NCBI GenBank assembly: GCA_000310025.1
Contig: FN649739.1
Span: 796,550-860,549, forward strand
Direction of reading: 5' to 3'
DNA from: Ectocarpus siliculosus
Lineage: Eukaryota; Sar; Phaeophyceae; Ectocarpales; Ectocarpaceae
Length of the DNA stretch: 64,000 nt
The notes below the pieces were generated by a model that was not told the origin of the DNA, did no database searches, and saw only the letters and a program-made list of their open reading frames with translations. Positions 37,351 through 49,114 of the stretch are shown here, piece after piece. The number at the start of each line of letters is the position of its first letter. The first letter of the stretch is position 1. Position numbers and translations under genes: made by a program.

Positions 37351-38132
37351 TCGGTTTGTATCTAACCCTGTTGGCTCTTGTTGCTCTGTATTCGTCGGGG
37401 ATGATGATCGGATCGGATCCAAACAAGCAGTCGTAAAGATTCTTTCCAAGACGAGGATTCTGTTATCCTCGTGCGAAAAATTGTTCCTGATGAAGTACTG
37501 CTGTGTTGCATGAGCTGTGTGGTTGGTGATAAGGAGAGGGTGACATTGCCGTAGACTAGCCTATGTACAAGACCACTTTTTGTGAGAAAAGAGAAACAAA
37601 GTGACGACGACGACAGCATATATCTCGGTGAACCTGTGTATCATGCGTTGGGGAAGTTGACGCAAGACGACCAGTCGTGAAGATCTAGATATTTTCCACA
37701 ACGATCAGTGAAAAAAAGGTGAGTGGTCAGGTCCGATGTTTGGATGTGGCGATTTCCAGTACAGCTGTGCTGCTGCTGTGGTACGTGTTTTGTGAAGTTG
37801 TGACGGGGCGGGCAGTGTAGAAGGAGACTGCTGTACCATTGGTACATAGTAGTGTAGAAGGATGCTGTCGTGTTACATGCATGTGATCCAAGCAGGGGCA
37901 AACGGATGATGATGGAAGCTCTATACTGGAATACTGTACAGTAGGTGTATTGTAGCCGGTCCCTCTCGCCTTCACCCATCATCAACAGAGTTTCGATTTC
38001 ATGTCCAATCCGTAGTCTGATGCTGCAGTAGTAATATGTATGGGGCCTTTCGCCTTGCTGCATATGTATGTCATCAACGAGTGAATGTGTGGCACCAACG
38101 TGATCTATATGTGGCTGTCCCTGGGGGTGGTT
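37351..38132. other. Interval between the tandem duplication and the LTR element
   Basis: No supported gene. A minus-strand frame at 37641-38183 (180 codons) is rich in His/Thr/Ser with no domain and runs into the LTR, so I regard it as chance. Confidence 0.5.
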
Positions 38133-38137
38133 TGTGT

Positions 38138-38436
38138 TGTAAGATATACTCGTAGCATAGTAATGTGGTTGAATATGAGGCATGGATCTACGGAGATTGC
38201 AGGTGGTAGACTGCGGAGGAACAGGCAGTTTCTGCTTGGTTTCTTCGGAGATTCGATGAGTAATCTGAATTGCGTGACGGATAGGTGTGGTGACGCTCTC
38301 TTCGGTTGCTCGCTCTCTATTGTTCTCTGCTGTTCCCTCTTCCCTCTAATACAAGACTTTCCCATCTCGGCCTTCACTGGCCGAGTAGCCTTTCTCCACA
38401 AACCTACAAGCTTCGGCCTACCCGGTTTATCCAACA
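38138..38436. repeat. Left LTR
   Basis: 299 bp, TG...CA ends, nearly identical to 40904-41202. The 5-bp sequence TGTGT lies immediately before it. Confidence 0.78.
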
Positions 38437-38749
38437 CGCTAGCGTTAACGACTTTGTCGAGGGTGATTGGGTAGCACCGATGGGCAGCCGCATGCGCGGC
38501 TGACGACATCCAACCAGACGAAGAGGCCAACAGCGGCGAGGGCCTGCACAGCAGCAGCACCCACAAGACCTACAGCAGCGCTCCCAAGACCTACAGCAGC
38601 GCCATCGTTAGCTGGAGCCCGCCGTCTACTGGGCTTGTAGGCATGAACAGGCACGTGATGACTTGTCAGTTTTCGACTGCTGTCGTTATGTGTACACACA
38701 CCCATCCATGCGGTGATGCGGTACGCCTACCTACATGTGCCGTCAGATT

Positions 38750-38908
38750 CTAAACGCGGTATTACGCCGTGCGGTACTGCCGTCAAACTCTCTCTCCAAC
38801 TCTTTCTCTAGTATAATCGCGGCAACACGCTGCGCGGTAAAGCCGTCAAACACCAACACTTGCTCAATCAAAACGCGACAATACGTCGTGCGGTACAGCC
38901 GTCAAACT
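38750..38908. repeat. Triplicated motif inside the LTR element
   Basis: Three diverged copies of a block of about 40 bp built on ACGCNGTGCGGTANNGCCGTCAAAC occur at about 38752, 38815 and 38870, spaced by short linkers. Confidence 0.6.
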
Positions 38909-39137
38909 CCACCGCTCGGTCAAAGGCCGACTACCTGTAGCAAATGGGTAGACACAATCGAGGTTACCAGTAATCCTCAAAAACTGATGCCAGTTTCTAA
39001 ACTGATTATATTGTGTGTGCGTGTAGCATGGTATTAGAAATAGTATTGTGCATAATGTAATGCAGTGATTGGCGAAGTTGTGTGCTTTGTCTTCCTGACA
39101 GCCGTGCTGAGACCAACTTTCTCTCGCCGGCAACAAC

Positions 39138-39266
39138 GTGATCAACGTTTTATCTGGGCTCTTTTTGGTAGCTACTTTTTGAGCAGCAGGTTTAGCCTGA
39201 TCAAAAATGCGTGATCAACGTTTTATCTGGACTTTCTTTCGGTAGCAGGTTTAACCTGATCAAAAA
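39138..39266. repeat. Direct repeat inside the LTR element
   Basis: GTGATCAACGTTTTATCTGG, followed by a GGTAGC and an AGGTTTA(A/G)CCTGATCAAAAA block, occurs twice, starting at 39138 and 39211. Confidence 0.75.
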
Positions 39267-40002
39267 CTTTTCATGTCTTGGTTGTGTCAGCGAGTACCAC
39301 AGACGTGTGAAGTCTCAGCGACGTGCAACATTGATTGGTACATCCACCTTGTTGCAGATTAAAAACCCACAATATTGACGAAATAAATGCTGATTTCCGA
39401 ATATTGTTATACGTTGTCTTGAGGTTGCTATTTGTTGTGAGATTGCGGTTACAAAGTTGTGAAAGTTTCGACGTAGGATTGATTACCCTTTGTTTGGAAC
39501 AGGAGCAGCGGCTGAATTATGATTTTGTGATAGAGGACTAATCAACCTCCGTTTCAGGATGATATTCAGCTATGTATTGAATGGCAATGTCGAAGTGACA
39601 GGTAATTTCAGACAAACATTGCACAAGTAGGATGCGACGACTTGAAAGTGTATTTCATTTAATGTTTTTTTCTGCTGCAGTCACTACTGTGCAGAACTGG
39701 GGGGAGTGTTGGTAGTATGTGATTCTCTTCAGTAGTGCTGGTTTGTTCGGAACTAATCTGCCGCCATCTTCTCCAAACGCGCGACCTGCCCTGCACCACC
39801 GTCGAGTCAATCCTCCGGGAGCGACAAATGTTCTTCCCCCACTTCAGGCGGATGCCAACATCCAAGCTCGAGTCGCGGCCAGCCGGAAAAGATGAAAGAC
39901 GGAAGGCGACCGCGGCGAAGGCGTGCGAAATATCCGCTGGGGGGAGAGAAACAATGGCTTGGGCAATGGTTTAGCGCTGGAGCTTGATGGGCCGGCAAAT
40001 GT

Positions 40003-40155
40003 AGGAGTTTCGAGTGTTATTGTTTTGGTATTGAATTGGAGGATTTTCGAGTGTTGATTGTTTTGGTATTGAATTGGAGGGTTTTCGAATGTTCTGTTTT
40101 GGTACTGGATTGGATTATATGTTTTGGCATTGAATTTGATTTGGTTTTGGTGTTT
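40003..40155. repeat. Short tandem repeats inside the LTR element
   Basis: Repeats built on TGTTTTGGTATTGAATTGGA and diverged forms, about four copies, T/G-rich. Confidence 0.7.
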
Positions 40156-40903
40156 TGTCGGGATTTATTTGCAGGAGGATTGTTTTTCTTGGGTTTCGAC
40201 TGGATGAACATTAAATGTTGTTCTTTTGTTCTATGGTTCAGACTCCAACCCCTTCTAAACTCACGGGGGCGCGTTGTTCTTTCGGAAGGAATTTACTTGT
40301 AGGTGGTACTACGTTTCTAGAGAGAAACAATAGGAATACTCGCGTATTTTCTGCATAAATGATCTTGACGCTGAACGAATGTTTGAGGATGGATGTTGTT
40401 TGATCGGAAATGTGAGAGTAAAAAAAGGATCCATACCATACCCAGCTGCGTTTTACCTGCAATATGGGCATGTTCACACTTACTTCTGTTTTTGCGAAAT
40501 TTGTGTTGTCTTTGTAGGATTTGTAGACGGATGGATGGATGTACTGGAAGCACAACGAAGGCGAATTTCTACGAATTGATCCGTGTTTTCGAAAGTGAAC
40601 GTAATGACGAGCGTCACAGATAGGTTTGGTTCGATGGATTGTTTAAAGCTTCGGTTGTGCGGGGGATATTAGTACTTTGCGGGTGTCGTTGCGGTGAAGT
40701 ACTGAGAAAGGATGGACCAGAAGAAGAGCGTTTTTCAGAGAAGGAATGAAGGCGATGAGACAAGACGTTGTGAGTTCAGGAAAATTTGCATCATCGAGTT
40801 CTTGGTTATTTGTGTGTCATGGAGGAGTAGGATCTACGTTTTGGGTCGTAAATGGAATTATATTGACTTGCCGTGTCATTACGATGCATACGAGCAGGGG
40901 GGC

Positions 40904-41202
40904 TGTAAGATATACTCGTAGCATAGTAATGTGGTTGAATATGAGGCATGGATCTACGGAGATTGCAGGTGGTAGACTGCGGAGGAACAGGCAGTTTCTG
41001 CTTGGTTTCTTCGGAGATTCGATGAGTGATCTGAATTGCGTGACGGATAGGTGTGGTGACGCTCTCTTCGGTTGCTCGCTCTCTATTGTTCTCTGCTGTT
41101 CCCTCTTCCCTCTAATACAAGACTTTCCCATCTCGGCCCTCACTGGCCGAGTAGCCTTTCTCCACAAACCTACAAGCTTCGGCCTACCCGGTTTATCCAA
41201 CA
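40904..41202. repeat. Right LTR
   Basis: 299 bp, preceded by a G-rich purine tract and followed by TGTGT, the matching target-site duplication. Confidence 0.78.
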
Positions 41203-41641
41203 TGTGTTTTCTGCGCTCAATGTATGTAGGCGCGAGGCCATACAAAATGCTCTGGATTGCAAAAAGTGAAAACGGGTTGTTTCCCTGGCCGACGTGATAA
41301 TGAAAAGGTATCCACGTAACTTCAGGTCTATGATGGCACTAACATACCGGTGTGTCTCTTTGCCGCTGAGGAGCCTCCCCACCGCTCGCTTTGTTCACTC
41401 CTTTTCACGACGAACTACATATATGTACATCAGTCTATGCATCAATGAGCATTTTATGCGTAAGTACGCCGCTCGTTTTCGCTACATATATTATTCTCTT
41501 TATTTTTGTCGTTGCTGGACACTCACTCGCGGTCACGGAGCGTGCCCTGCTTATCGCAAGGGCTTGTTGCTGTATCCGTTCCGGCGGTGTTATTCTTCTA
41601 TTCTCATTCGTGCTGTTTTGGGTCTCCTGACACAATCCTCC

Positions 41642-41797
41642 NNNNNNNNNNNNNNNNNNNNNNNNNNNNNNNNNNNNNNNNNNNNNNNNNNNNNNNNNNN
41701 NNNNNNNNNNNNNNNNNNNNNNNNNNNNNNNNNNNNNNNNNNNNNNNNNNNNNNNNNNNNNNNNNNNNNNNNNNNNNNNNNNNNNNNNNNNNNNNNN
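41642..41797. other. Assembly gap of 156 N
   Basis: Run of N. The sequence on its right (41798-41958) consists largely of G and C homopolymers and is probably unreliable. Confidence 0.98.
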
Positions 41798-43909
41798 AGC
41801 CCCCCAAACCGGGGCAGCGCCAAGAAAAAAACTCAGGAGGGGGGGGGGGGGGGACCCACGGGGGGTGGGGCCCCCCCCCCCCGGCATTTTCAGTTCTTCG
41901 GGGGGGGGGGGGGGAATTCCTTTTAAAAAAATATGGGGGGGGGGGGGGGGGGGGGGGGCGCTCTTATGTTTTCCATATCTTAGCGGCCTACTGTAGATCG
42001 TTGACCACGTGTGTGTCCTCGAGAGGACGAAGAATGGCTCCCACAGGACCGAAGACCGATGGCCAATCGTTCCTTCCTACTTTGCCAAAGGTGTCTCAAA
42101 AATGTTTCCCTTGGCACAACTTCTATATCCTATCAAAATCACTTCCCGCATCTTCAACCCACGTACCGTCTTCTCCTGGCTAGTCCATGCCTCAAAAATC
42201 TCTCTGCATCTATCTTCTTTTCCCAGCTCAAGCATGTACAATTTCCTCTCCTAATACAATAGACATCCCCCAACTACATGAACCCGGTCTTCGTACTCGG
42301 AGCCGCGTTCACACTTTTTTTCCTTGGTCGGTCCGGAGGGGAGGGGTAGTAGGTGCTTACAGCTTTGTTGTACAAGGATACCTCTGTCGCGTGATATTGG
42401 GGTGCCATGCACGAGAGCCATATTTACCCCTTGAAACATTGAAGGAGCTCGGCCAACTGTCAAAGTTGAAAGGAAGAGGCGTCATTCTTGATCGACACCT
42501 ACCTCGAGGCCATCAAAACATGTCCTTCATTGCTGGCAACTGCCCACGAAATCAGATTGGGAGGCCTTCGAGTCGACGCAGGGGTGGGTGACGAATGCTT
42601 ACCGACATCAAATCCTTCGTCGCACCCACCGGTTGTCGAATTCAAGCCTCTAAACTCGCTGCTGTAGCGTGGAGTACTCGTTAAACTGAGCATGGGCTGG
42701 TTAGGTGAGCTGATCACTCGGCAGTCTCAGGAGCCTACCCGCCACCTTTACGACTACCGTGCGCATTTCGAGCTAGACCAAAGCACGCACCGCATGAAAC
42801 TGAGGTTGGACAAGTACAGTGGAGATGCGGGGGCGGTGATCAGGTCGTGGGTTTTTGCTTGAGGAGAGCGCCGTCGAGCAGGGAGGAGGTCCGGCCATCG
42901 AACAGCAGAGTGAAGGTCGCAGTGATGTAGTTACGACGGGCGTTAGTGGAGCGGGGAGGACAATCACGCCGAACGTGACCCTTGTGGAAGGTTCAATGTT
43001 TGCTCAGATGCGTCAATATTTCAGGCGATGCCGCGTCTGTATTTCTACCTTCTGGTGATCGCGGAAGCTGCGGTACGCCGAGTTCAGAGATCTCTGTTGA
43101 GCGACGTTCTACTCTGTTACATGAAAACACGCTGCTCTCAAGTGTCGAGTTGAATCAACGCAACAAACCCGGTGTCCTGGGGCCCTCGGCGTAGAAATAA
43201 GAACAAGAACCCCGTTTTTCATACAGATATATATGCCCGCTCGAAAAAAGAACTTTGAAAATAAGAACGGGTGCTCAATTTGAGGCAGCCAATAAGCATC
43301 GAGCCTCAGCCAAAATAATAAGCGGTTCTTGAGTGCGGGTGCCATCTGTATACACTTTGGCACACCTCATCCTTCTTGTGACTGCCAATTTTCACGGCGA
43401 CAATGCTCGAAGGATCTCCGCGTCTTTGTAATTTGCCGGGAAGGACGGGGGGAGCATATTCCACTCAGTATGCGTAGTCGGTGGGGGGCGTGGTGTATTC
43501 AGGGTGCACGGTGCCGTTACAGATCAATGATGCGCACATTCATTTTTATTAAATATGTATCCCTTGGTCGGGATCATTCACTGTAGGCCTTTTTTGAACA
43601 CCGCTGAGTCGAACGAGCGTGGGAGTTCATGGTTGTCTGCCATTAATCAGTAGCGAATGCGGGGGATTGCATTACTGCGCCAAAAACAAATTAAGTGAAA
43701 CGACATGTCTTTCTCGCCAAATGTCAGCTTTCTTTGTCGTCGCGTGGTCCAGCCAACCAAGTCATGGACACATGCATTTGTTGTTTTGGCATTTTGTATT
43801 GTGTGGTGTGTAATTTTCCCTGGTATGCATGTGTACTCAACGCACATCTACGTTTGTTTGCTTGTTTGTTTGTTGTTCACCCTCGCTCCGCGACAGCGCT
43901 TCGACGAAT

Positions 43910-44010
43910 TGCCCTCACCCGAATCAACGCCTGGAGAGCACCAACTTCGTTTCGTACGAGGAGTGCGTCGTCCACAGCCCAGATGTGCTCGAGCCTTTGT
44001 CCTACAGGGA
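43910..44010 (+). pseudogene. Relic of an F-type Cys-rich head
   Basis: One frame reads CPHPNQRLESTNFVSYEECV, then VHSPDVLEPLSY. This aligns with SPNDCLANPKFVSYSECIVQ in member F (12.3-12.6 kb), with a clear DNA-level match around TTCGTTTCGTAC and GAGTG. Several Cys are missing, no signal exon or hydrophobic end follows in frame, and it lies on the opposite strand to F. Confidence 0.55.
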
Positions 44011-45472
44011 CAACCCCCAGGGACACCGGCCCGATTGTCTACACTACTTATTTTGCGTGCGAGCGATGCAGTCGGCGGGAGATGACCGATGTCCGCTGTC
44101 TTCCGGTGATGAGCGGCGTCCTGCGTGGGGTATGAAATTCCGAGCAGTGAATTCAGACAACATCACGTTCGCTCGTACTCTAATCGCTACCTAGTCGACG
44201 GCAAGTAGAGGTGGGGTAGGGTTTATGGGAGAGAAAATATTGGCACGGCTGTGCAGAAGGAGATGTGCCGCGACAGCACGAGCTCGAGTTAGGCGGAGCT
44301 CAAACTCCTGGTATGTAGGTTGCCGCATTGGCGTCGGCATAGCTCGGCGCGCTCGAGTCTGGTTAGAACTTACAGTATGCATTTTTCCCTGCGCTTGCAC
44401 TAAAATATGAACGAAGTTATCAGGAGCGGGAGGTGATCCCACGGCCGAGAGCGGGCGAGGCGCATTCGTTCTAACTGTTCCACTCAAGCATTATTGCAAC
44501 AAACGAAAGCATTCGTAGAACAAAAGAAATGTCACCAACCGACGTATCGACTTTGTTCGCATACGCAAGAATCAATTTCGACGGGCCCCACAAAAACCGC
44601 ATGCATGCACGTATGTTCTGCCCACTCCAGCCACCCTTGCACCCCCCGCATCAACAGGGACGCAAAATAACTAGAATGCAAATTGCAACTCCCACGCTTT
44701 TAGCTTCGACTCTTCAGGCTGCCGAACAATGAAGGGGCTTGCAGCTGTTCCCAGTATCAAGCAGTCCTTCCGGCACGTGCTACCCTTTGTGCTCCGGACA
44801 TTCTGTGTGTAAAATACTCGTGTTACTGCCAACAACACTCTCACAAATGCGGTGCCCTACAAAGGGTACTGTAGTTCTGCACCTAAATACTCTAAAGGTC
44901 GAGCCCCAGGGCCCCTCCTCGACAGCCTCACATGCCCGCTCCCCCGTCAAGTCCGTACAACGTTTCGAAGCACACACACACGTGGACAACACAAAAAAAG
45001 CTGCGTCCCACGGGAGCGGGCTTTGAACGCCAAGCCCGAGCATACTAAGGAAGCTCGGCGCCTATCACGCACGTACTACAAACACCGCAAAGAAAACAGA
45101 GCGGCACCCAAAAACAGCAATCGGAAGCGTATCTCTACGCACAACATAGCAGACTCAAGCAAAACCGGCCGATCTGACTATTCCAATCAATGCGCGGTCG
45201 AAATATATGGTACCGGGCGATCCCCGACATTTGGTTGAGCACTGCAGCAACACCTGGGTCATAACCCGGCACCCGTCTCTCTCTCTTATCGAGGGAAAAG
45301 TCCCAACCAACTGGCAGCTTGCAGCCAGCACAGCTACCTGTAGCTGTTGTTGTTTTTTTTGTCATTTTCCATCATCACCCCTTGATGACACTGATCTGTG
45401 CATCAGACGTATCGGGAACACGCTTAGGAACCGAGCTGCACGCGTGCGGCAGCAGCACTCCCCTCAGTTCCA

Positions 45473-46790
45473 CTACACAACCACGGCTGCGGCAGCGGCG
45501 CAGAACGCGAGCAGGCCCGTCGCGACACGGCCGACACTAGTCGAGAACAGGGCGCTTCCCCCCGAGGTCGTGTCGGTGTCCTCGCTATCGCCGCTGGCGG
45601 TCGGGGCCACGCTAGCGCTGACCGTTAGCTCCGAGGGGGCAGGCGTGGGCGCCGCGGTGAAGCTGCCGCTGCAGGTCCAGTCGTCGTCCTCGCACGAGTC
45701 GGTGGTGTCCCAGAGGCACTCGAGGTACGCGTACGTCACCGGGTCGCCGACGCAGTCGTTGCCCGACGCCTCGTTGTAGCAGCAGACATTGTACTCCGCG
45801 TATTGGCACACGAAGAGGTCCGAAGGGAGTGCCGATTCGCAGGCCGCGTAAGCCGGCTCGCTCGTGGAAGCAAGGCACGCGCTGCAGAAATCGCTCTCGT
45901 CTTGTTTTTTCGTTTTGTTGCAGTGACGTTGTCGAATCGGCCGTGGTTGGTCGACACACCAACCGGAGGGAGGAAGAGCAACAGGATACCGTGGCGTTGG
46001 GGGACAGGGGACAGGCCTTAGAACAAGGGTTTCTGGTGCGACGATTGTTGTTCGTGTTGAACAAAAACAAAACGCCAAGATGAACGGTATTGACGGCGAT
46101 GGAAGCTCGTGGGACAATCCCGGCGCTAGGGCAAAAACCCTCACTAAGATAATGTCCTGCCAACACTGCGGAAAAACAACACAATGAAGCACGACCCCTC
46201 TTGTCATTGCTGAGTCTCGGAGGTAAAAAAAGCAAATCACGTTCAAGGAGTACAGTGGCGCTTCGAAAACGAAGAAACACAGAGGAGCTGTGTACATTCT
46301 CGCATTCCTGCAAAGCTGGCGGATCGCCGGCTCTCCCCCCAAAACCACTTACGGTACCAACGGGTTTCCCTTCCGGAAAACACGGCATGCATTTTTTTCA
46401 CGCACGCCGAGCAGGCGGTGTGCCCGCTCTCGACGGTCTATGAACCCTACCCTGCTCCGTTCTTGTAGACACACAGACCCCGGTTTAACTCACGAACCAG
46501 GCGGCAATAATAACTGTCATACATTTCCGAGCGGGCGGTGCGGTGGATCGAATGGACCTAAATACTTCACGCCCCAACAGTCGATCGAGAACACGAAATC
46601 AACACCTACTTGTAGTAACCGCGATTTCGTCCATGCTTCGCGAGGTCCACTCACCGCAGGCCAGTAGGAGGTCACTACAGTCTCGGGACTGCGCGTCAAC
46701 GCGCAGCACCACTGTGTTTGGGGCGCTCAGGAGGCAGAGTGTTGCAACCACGAGCACGAGGCGAGGGAGTGCTGCCGGGGAACGTCCCAT
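45473..46790 (-). CDS. Family member E: short secreted Cys-rich protein with GPI-type tail
   Basis: Exon 1 is 46790-46655 and exon 2 is 45900-45473, in frame (1 + 2 nt), 187 residues. The signal peptide is MGRSPAALPRLVLVVATLCL, ending VDAQ, then LLLAC before GTGAGT. The acceptor is AACAAG, with a poor pyrimidine tract, but it gives exactly the family join DESDFC. The head has FCSAC, AAC, VCQYAEYNVCCYNEASGNDC and CEDDDWTC. The stalk is only about 35 residues, without repeats (TPAPSELTVSASVAPTA), then DTDTTSGGSALF and a hydrophobic end (GRVATGLLAFCAAAAAVVV). It is the minimal form of the family, so the long repetitive stalk is dispensable. The 3' flank is homologous to those of C and D. Confidence 0.8.
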
Positions 46791-48783
46791 GGCTTGGGAA
46801 GGAAACCACGCCAGGTGCGGGTGGACGTTACGCTGAGATCTCAGTTGGCGAGAGGGCTGTTTGGTGTGGACCACTCACTCCCTGGTAGATGCAGCAGCAG
46901 CAGCAGCAGCGGCAGCGGCAGCAGCAGCACACAACATCATTGGAAGCAGAGCGCAACGCACGAGTTCGAGTGAGAAAACACACACGCACACACGGATGTG
47001 TCTGTCACAGGCACAATCATATCAGCAGTCTAAATATTGCAGCTTTCGGAGGCGTGTGAGGTTCATCACTGCACGAAACGGTTTCATCGACGAAACGGCG
47101 CTTCGACCTCAGGGTGTGTTGAGTAGCTTTGTGCGTGGGTGCCTCGGCGCGGGGTCCCGTAGTGGGAAACAAAAGGTGCCAGCAGCTGGGTACTGCCAAC
47201 GGTCAAAATGTAGAAACTATCCGCGGGCGTGAAAGCCCTTCTACGTGGTGGAGCGTGGAAGCTCGTGTATAATATAGTTGTGGCGTGGAAGCCGGGTGGC
47301 GTGGTGGCCCTGATGTAAAGGTATATGTAGGGACGTGGGAGTCCTGAAGGCGTGGAAGCCGGGTTGGCGTGATAGCCGGAGTATGGGCGTGGAAGCCGGG
47401 GTTGGCGTGAGAGCCGGGAAAAGGACTTGATTATACACAGAAAAAGGAAGTGAGGAACCACAAGCCACGCACACAAATTCCGTTGTAGACACCCATACCC
47501 TCAAACCTGCAATATGTGATAAAGTTGGTACCACCAAATCTAATCCATAGCAACCATTGAACCCCCAAACTCCCCGCTCCATCTGCTCGGGAAATTCTTG
47601 CTCGCAATAATCTGTTGATGCTGTGAGTACATCCAACAGGGTGTAAGGTTCCTGACACCGGGGGGGCATTTATGTCACACGAATTGGGCACGATCAATGC
47701 ACCAGGCAGCGTGTCTGACCCAGTGCATGAACCTTCAATATTCCTACCGTTATCTGTAGTCGGAGAATTTGGCACCCACGTAGGACTGGCGTGCGATACA
47801 TCTCGCTGCTTTGGCTTTTGTTCGTACCGCATGGTGCCGAGTGTGCGGTACATGGACGCACGCACTAACGTCGGCCTTTTCTCTCCAGCTGGTGATACCA
47901 TTTTTGCTGCTTCGTGTGCTTCTACTCGTCATTCAGCTCCCCCCATGTGGCACGGCACGCGTGTATGCTTCAGGTGATGGTGACTGCTGTGTCGCAACTG
48001 GCGATACTGGCTACAGAGCGCCGGGATTCTCGGCCGCTGTTTTCCCTTCGATGCACCCCAATCTCTCGTATCCGAAAAAGCGAGTGGGCCCGCGGCGCAG
48101 TTGAGGCGCGTCATCGGGCGGTGCTCAAAGCTCAAACCTTGTAGAATCAATAACAAAATTATCCTGGCCCCTTTGTTGTTGTTTTGCCTTCACAGAACAA
48201 ACGGTTTCGGTCCTGCTAATATCATACCTCGTAACACCCACGCCCGTCCAACTGACGCGGACGCCTTCGGTGCTCTTAGGCCAGCTATCGCAAAAAAAAA
48301 GAAAATATATTATATATCGAAAAAACGATGCAACACAGACCGAGAAAAATCCTCAAACAAGCGCGTCGTCATTAAAAACAAACCGGTGGAAGAACGGACC
48401 CGGAAAAAAAATGTAAGAACCGAACAGAAAACAGCAGGAAGGCCCCATCGAAGCAAAATAGAGAAAAAAAGGAGAGCCCAACGTTCTCCTGTTGATCCGC
48501 TACAACTTCCATGACGAAGCTCAAGACCCCGTAGGTTAGATGCGGGAGTCACCGGGCTTGCCACGGGGTACCGTCGAGGCACGCGATACCAAGGAAAAAC
48601 AGTAGAGAAGAATCAAAGATAACCAGTCAAGATCTTCTGATGGCTTTAGCATTTTTGTGACCACGGGCCGAGTCTTTGCTAGATTTTGGGATTAGCAACT
48701 GACACGAGTTTAATGTGAAGAAAAACAACACAACAACAAGTCAACAGAACCATCCCAAGAAGGATAAAAATTTTGCGTCACAT
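46791..48783. other. Interval upstream of member E
   Basis: No supported gene. It contains a CAG-rich stretch (46889-46930) resembling that upstream of C, a minisatellite with GCGTGGAAGCCGGG units (47240-47420), and an A/T-rich stretch (48290-48330). Frames of 101-156 codons at 47.4-48.5 kb have no recognised domain. Confidence 0.45.
47240..47420. repeat. Degenerate minisatellite, GCGTGGAAGCCGGG units
   Basis: GCGTGGAAGCCGGG(G)TTGGCGTGA(T/G)AGCCGG and shorter forms recur about six times. Confidence 0.7.
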
Positions 48784-48854
48784 GTCCAATCCGAGAATCG
48801 AACTCGGGTTTCCACAGCCACAATGTGGTGTACTGACCACTATACTAATTAGAC
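48784..48854 (-). tRNA. tRNA-His (anticodon GTG)
   Basis: The minus strand folds as a full cloverleaf of 71 nt. The acceptor stem GTCTAAT pairs with ATTGGAC (one G-T). The D-arm has AGTATAGTGGTCAGTAC. The anticodon stem CCACA/TGTGG holds the loop TTGTGGC, with anticodon GTG. The T-arm is CCGAG-TTCGATT-CTCGG. There is no intron. Eukaryotic tRNA-His normally receives its extra 5' G after transcription, which fits its absence here. It stands alone, away from other tRNAs. Confidence 0.93.
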
Positions 48855-49114
48855 GGCACGCTCGTTTCGCGCAGAATACCCACCTTTCATTGTTGTGTTG
48901 TACTCATGAGATTTTTCGAAAACATGCATCAGTAGGTATGCATATGCCATCGCCTCGGGGGAGCTGTTCGAGACCCGCAAGGTGGACAAAAGAGTGGGTA
49001 CAGTTCGAAAAAGGCGGGTCACGAAAATCGACCCCACTGCTTTGTGCGTTTTTATCATAATAGTTCAATCGTCTAAGAATTTCGGGTAAATTTGTCCATT
49101 TCGCCCCCAAAAAA

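Larger units (their letters stand above)
38138..41202. mobile_element. Non-autonomous LTR retrotransposon, 3.07 kb
   Basis: Two direct 299-bp repeats (38138-38436 and 40904-41202) appear to differ at about two bases. Each begins TGTAAGATATAC and ends GGTTTATCCAACA, the TG...CA termini typical of LTRs. TGTGT precedes the left copy (38133-38137) and follows the right copy (41203-41207), a 5-bp target-site duplication. A purine run (GAGCAGGGGGG) lies directly before the right LTR, as a polypurine tract would. The 2.47-kb interior has no gag, protease, reverse transcriptase or integrase, only tandem repeats, so it must depend on another element. Near-identical LTRs suggest recent insertion. No clear primer-binding site was recognised. 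Confidence 0.75.
41203..45472. other. Gene-poor interval with assembly gap
   Basis: No intact gene supported. It holds the N gap and G-runs (41642-41958), a family relic (43910-44010), and at 44870-45230 sequence homologous to the 3' flank of members C and D. A weak LRR-like phrase (LETLKELGQLSKLKG, about 42430-42475 plus) is too short to call. Confidence 0.45.

Noticed and set aside
38445-38705. Ala/Val-rich frame in the LTR element as a possible gag
   Set aside because: Arises from GACCTACAGCAGCG repeats. No nucleocapsid knuckle or capsid features.
41294-41926. Long open frames crossing the N gap
   Set aside because: The frame is kept open only by undetermined bases and G-homopolymers.
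42420-42480. LRR-like phrase LETLKELGQLSKLKG
   Set aside because: Single short match without adjacent repeats or splice sites.
45612-46388. 258-codon minus-strand frame overlapping member E
   Set aside because: Different frame from the family head. Arg-rich shadow of exon 2 and the intron.
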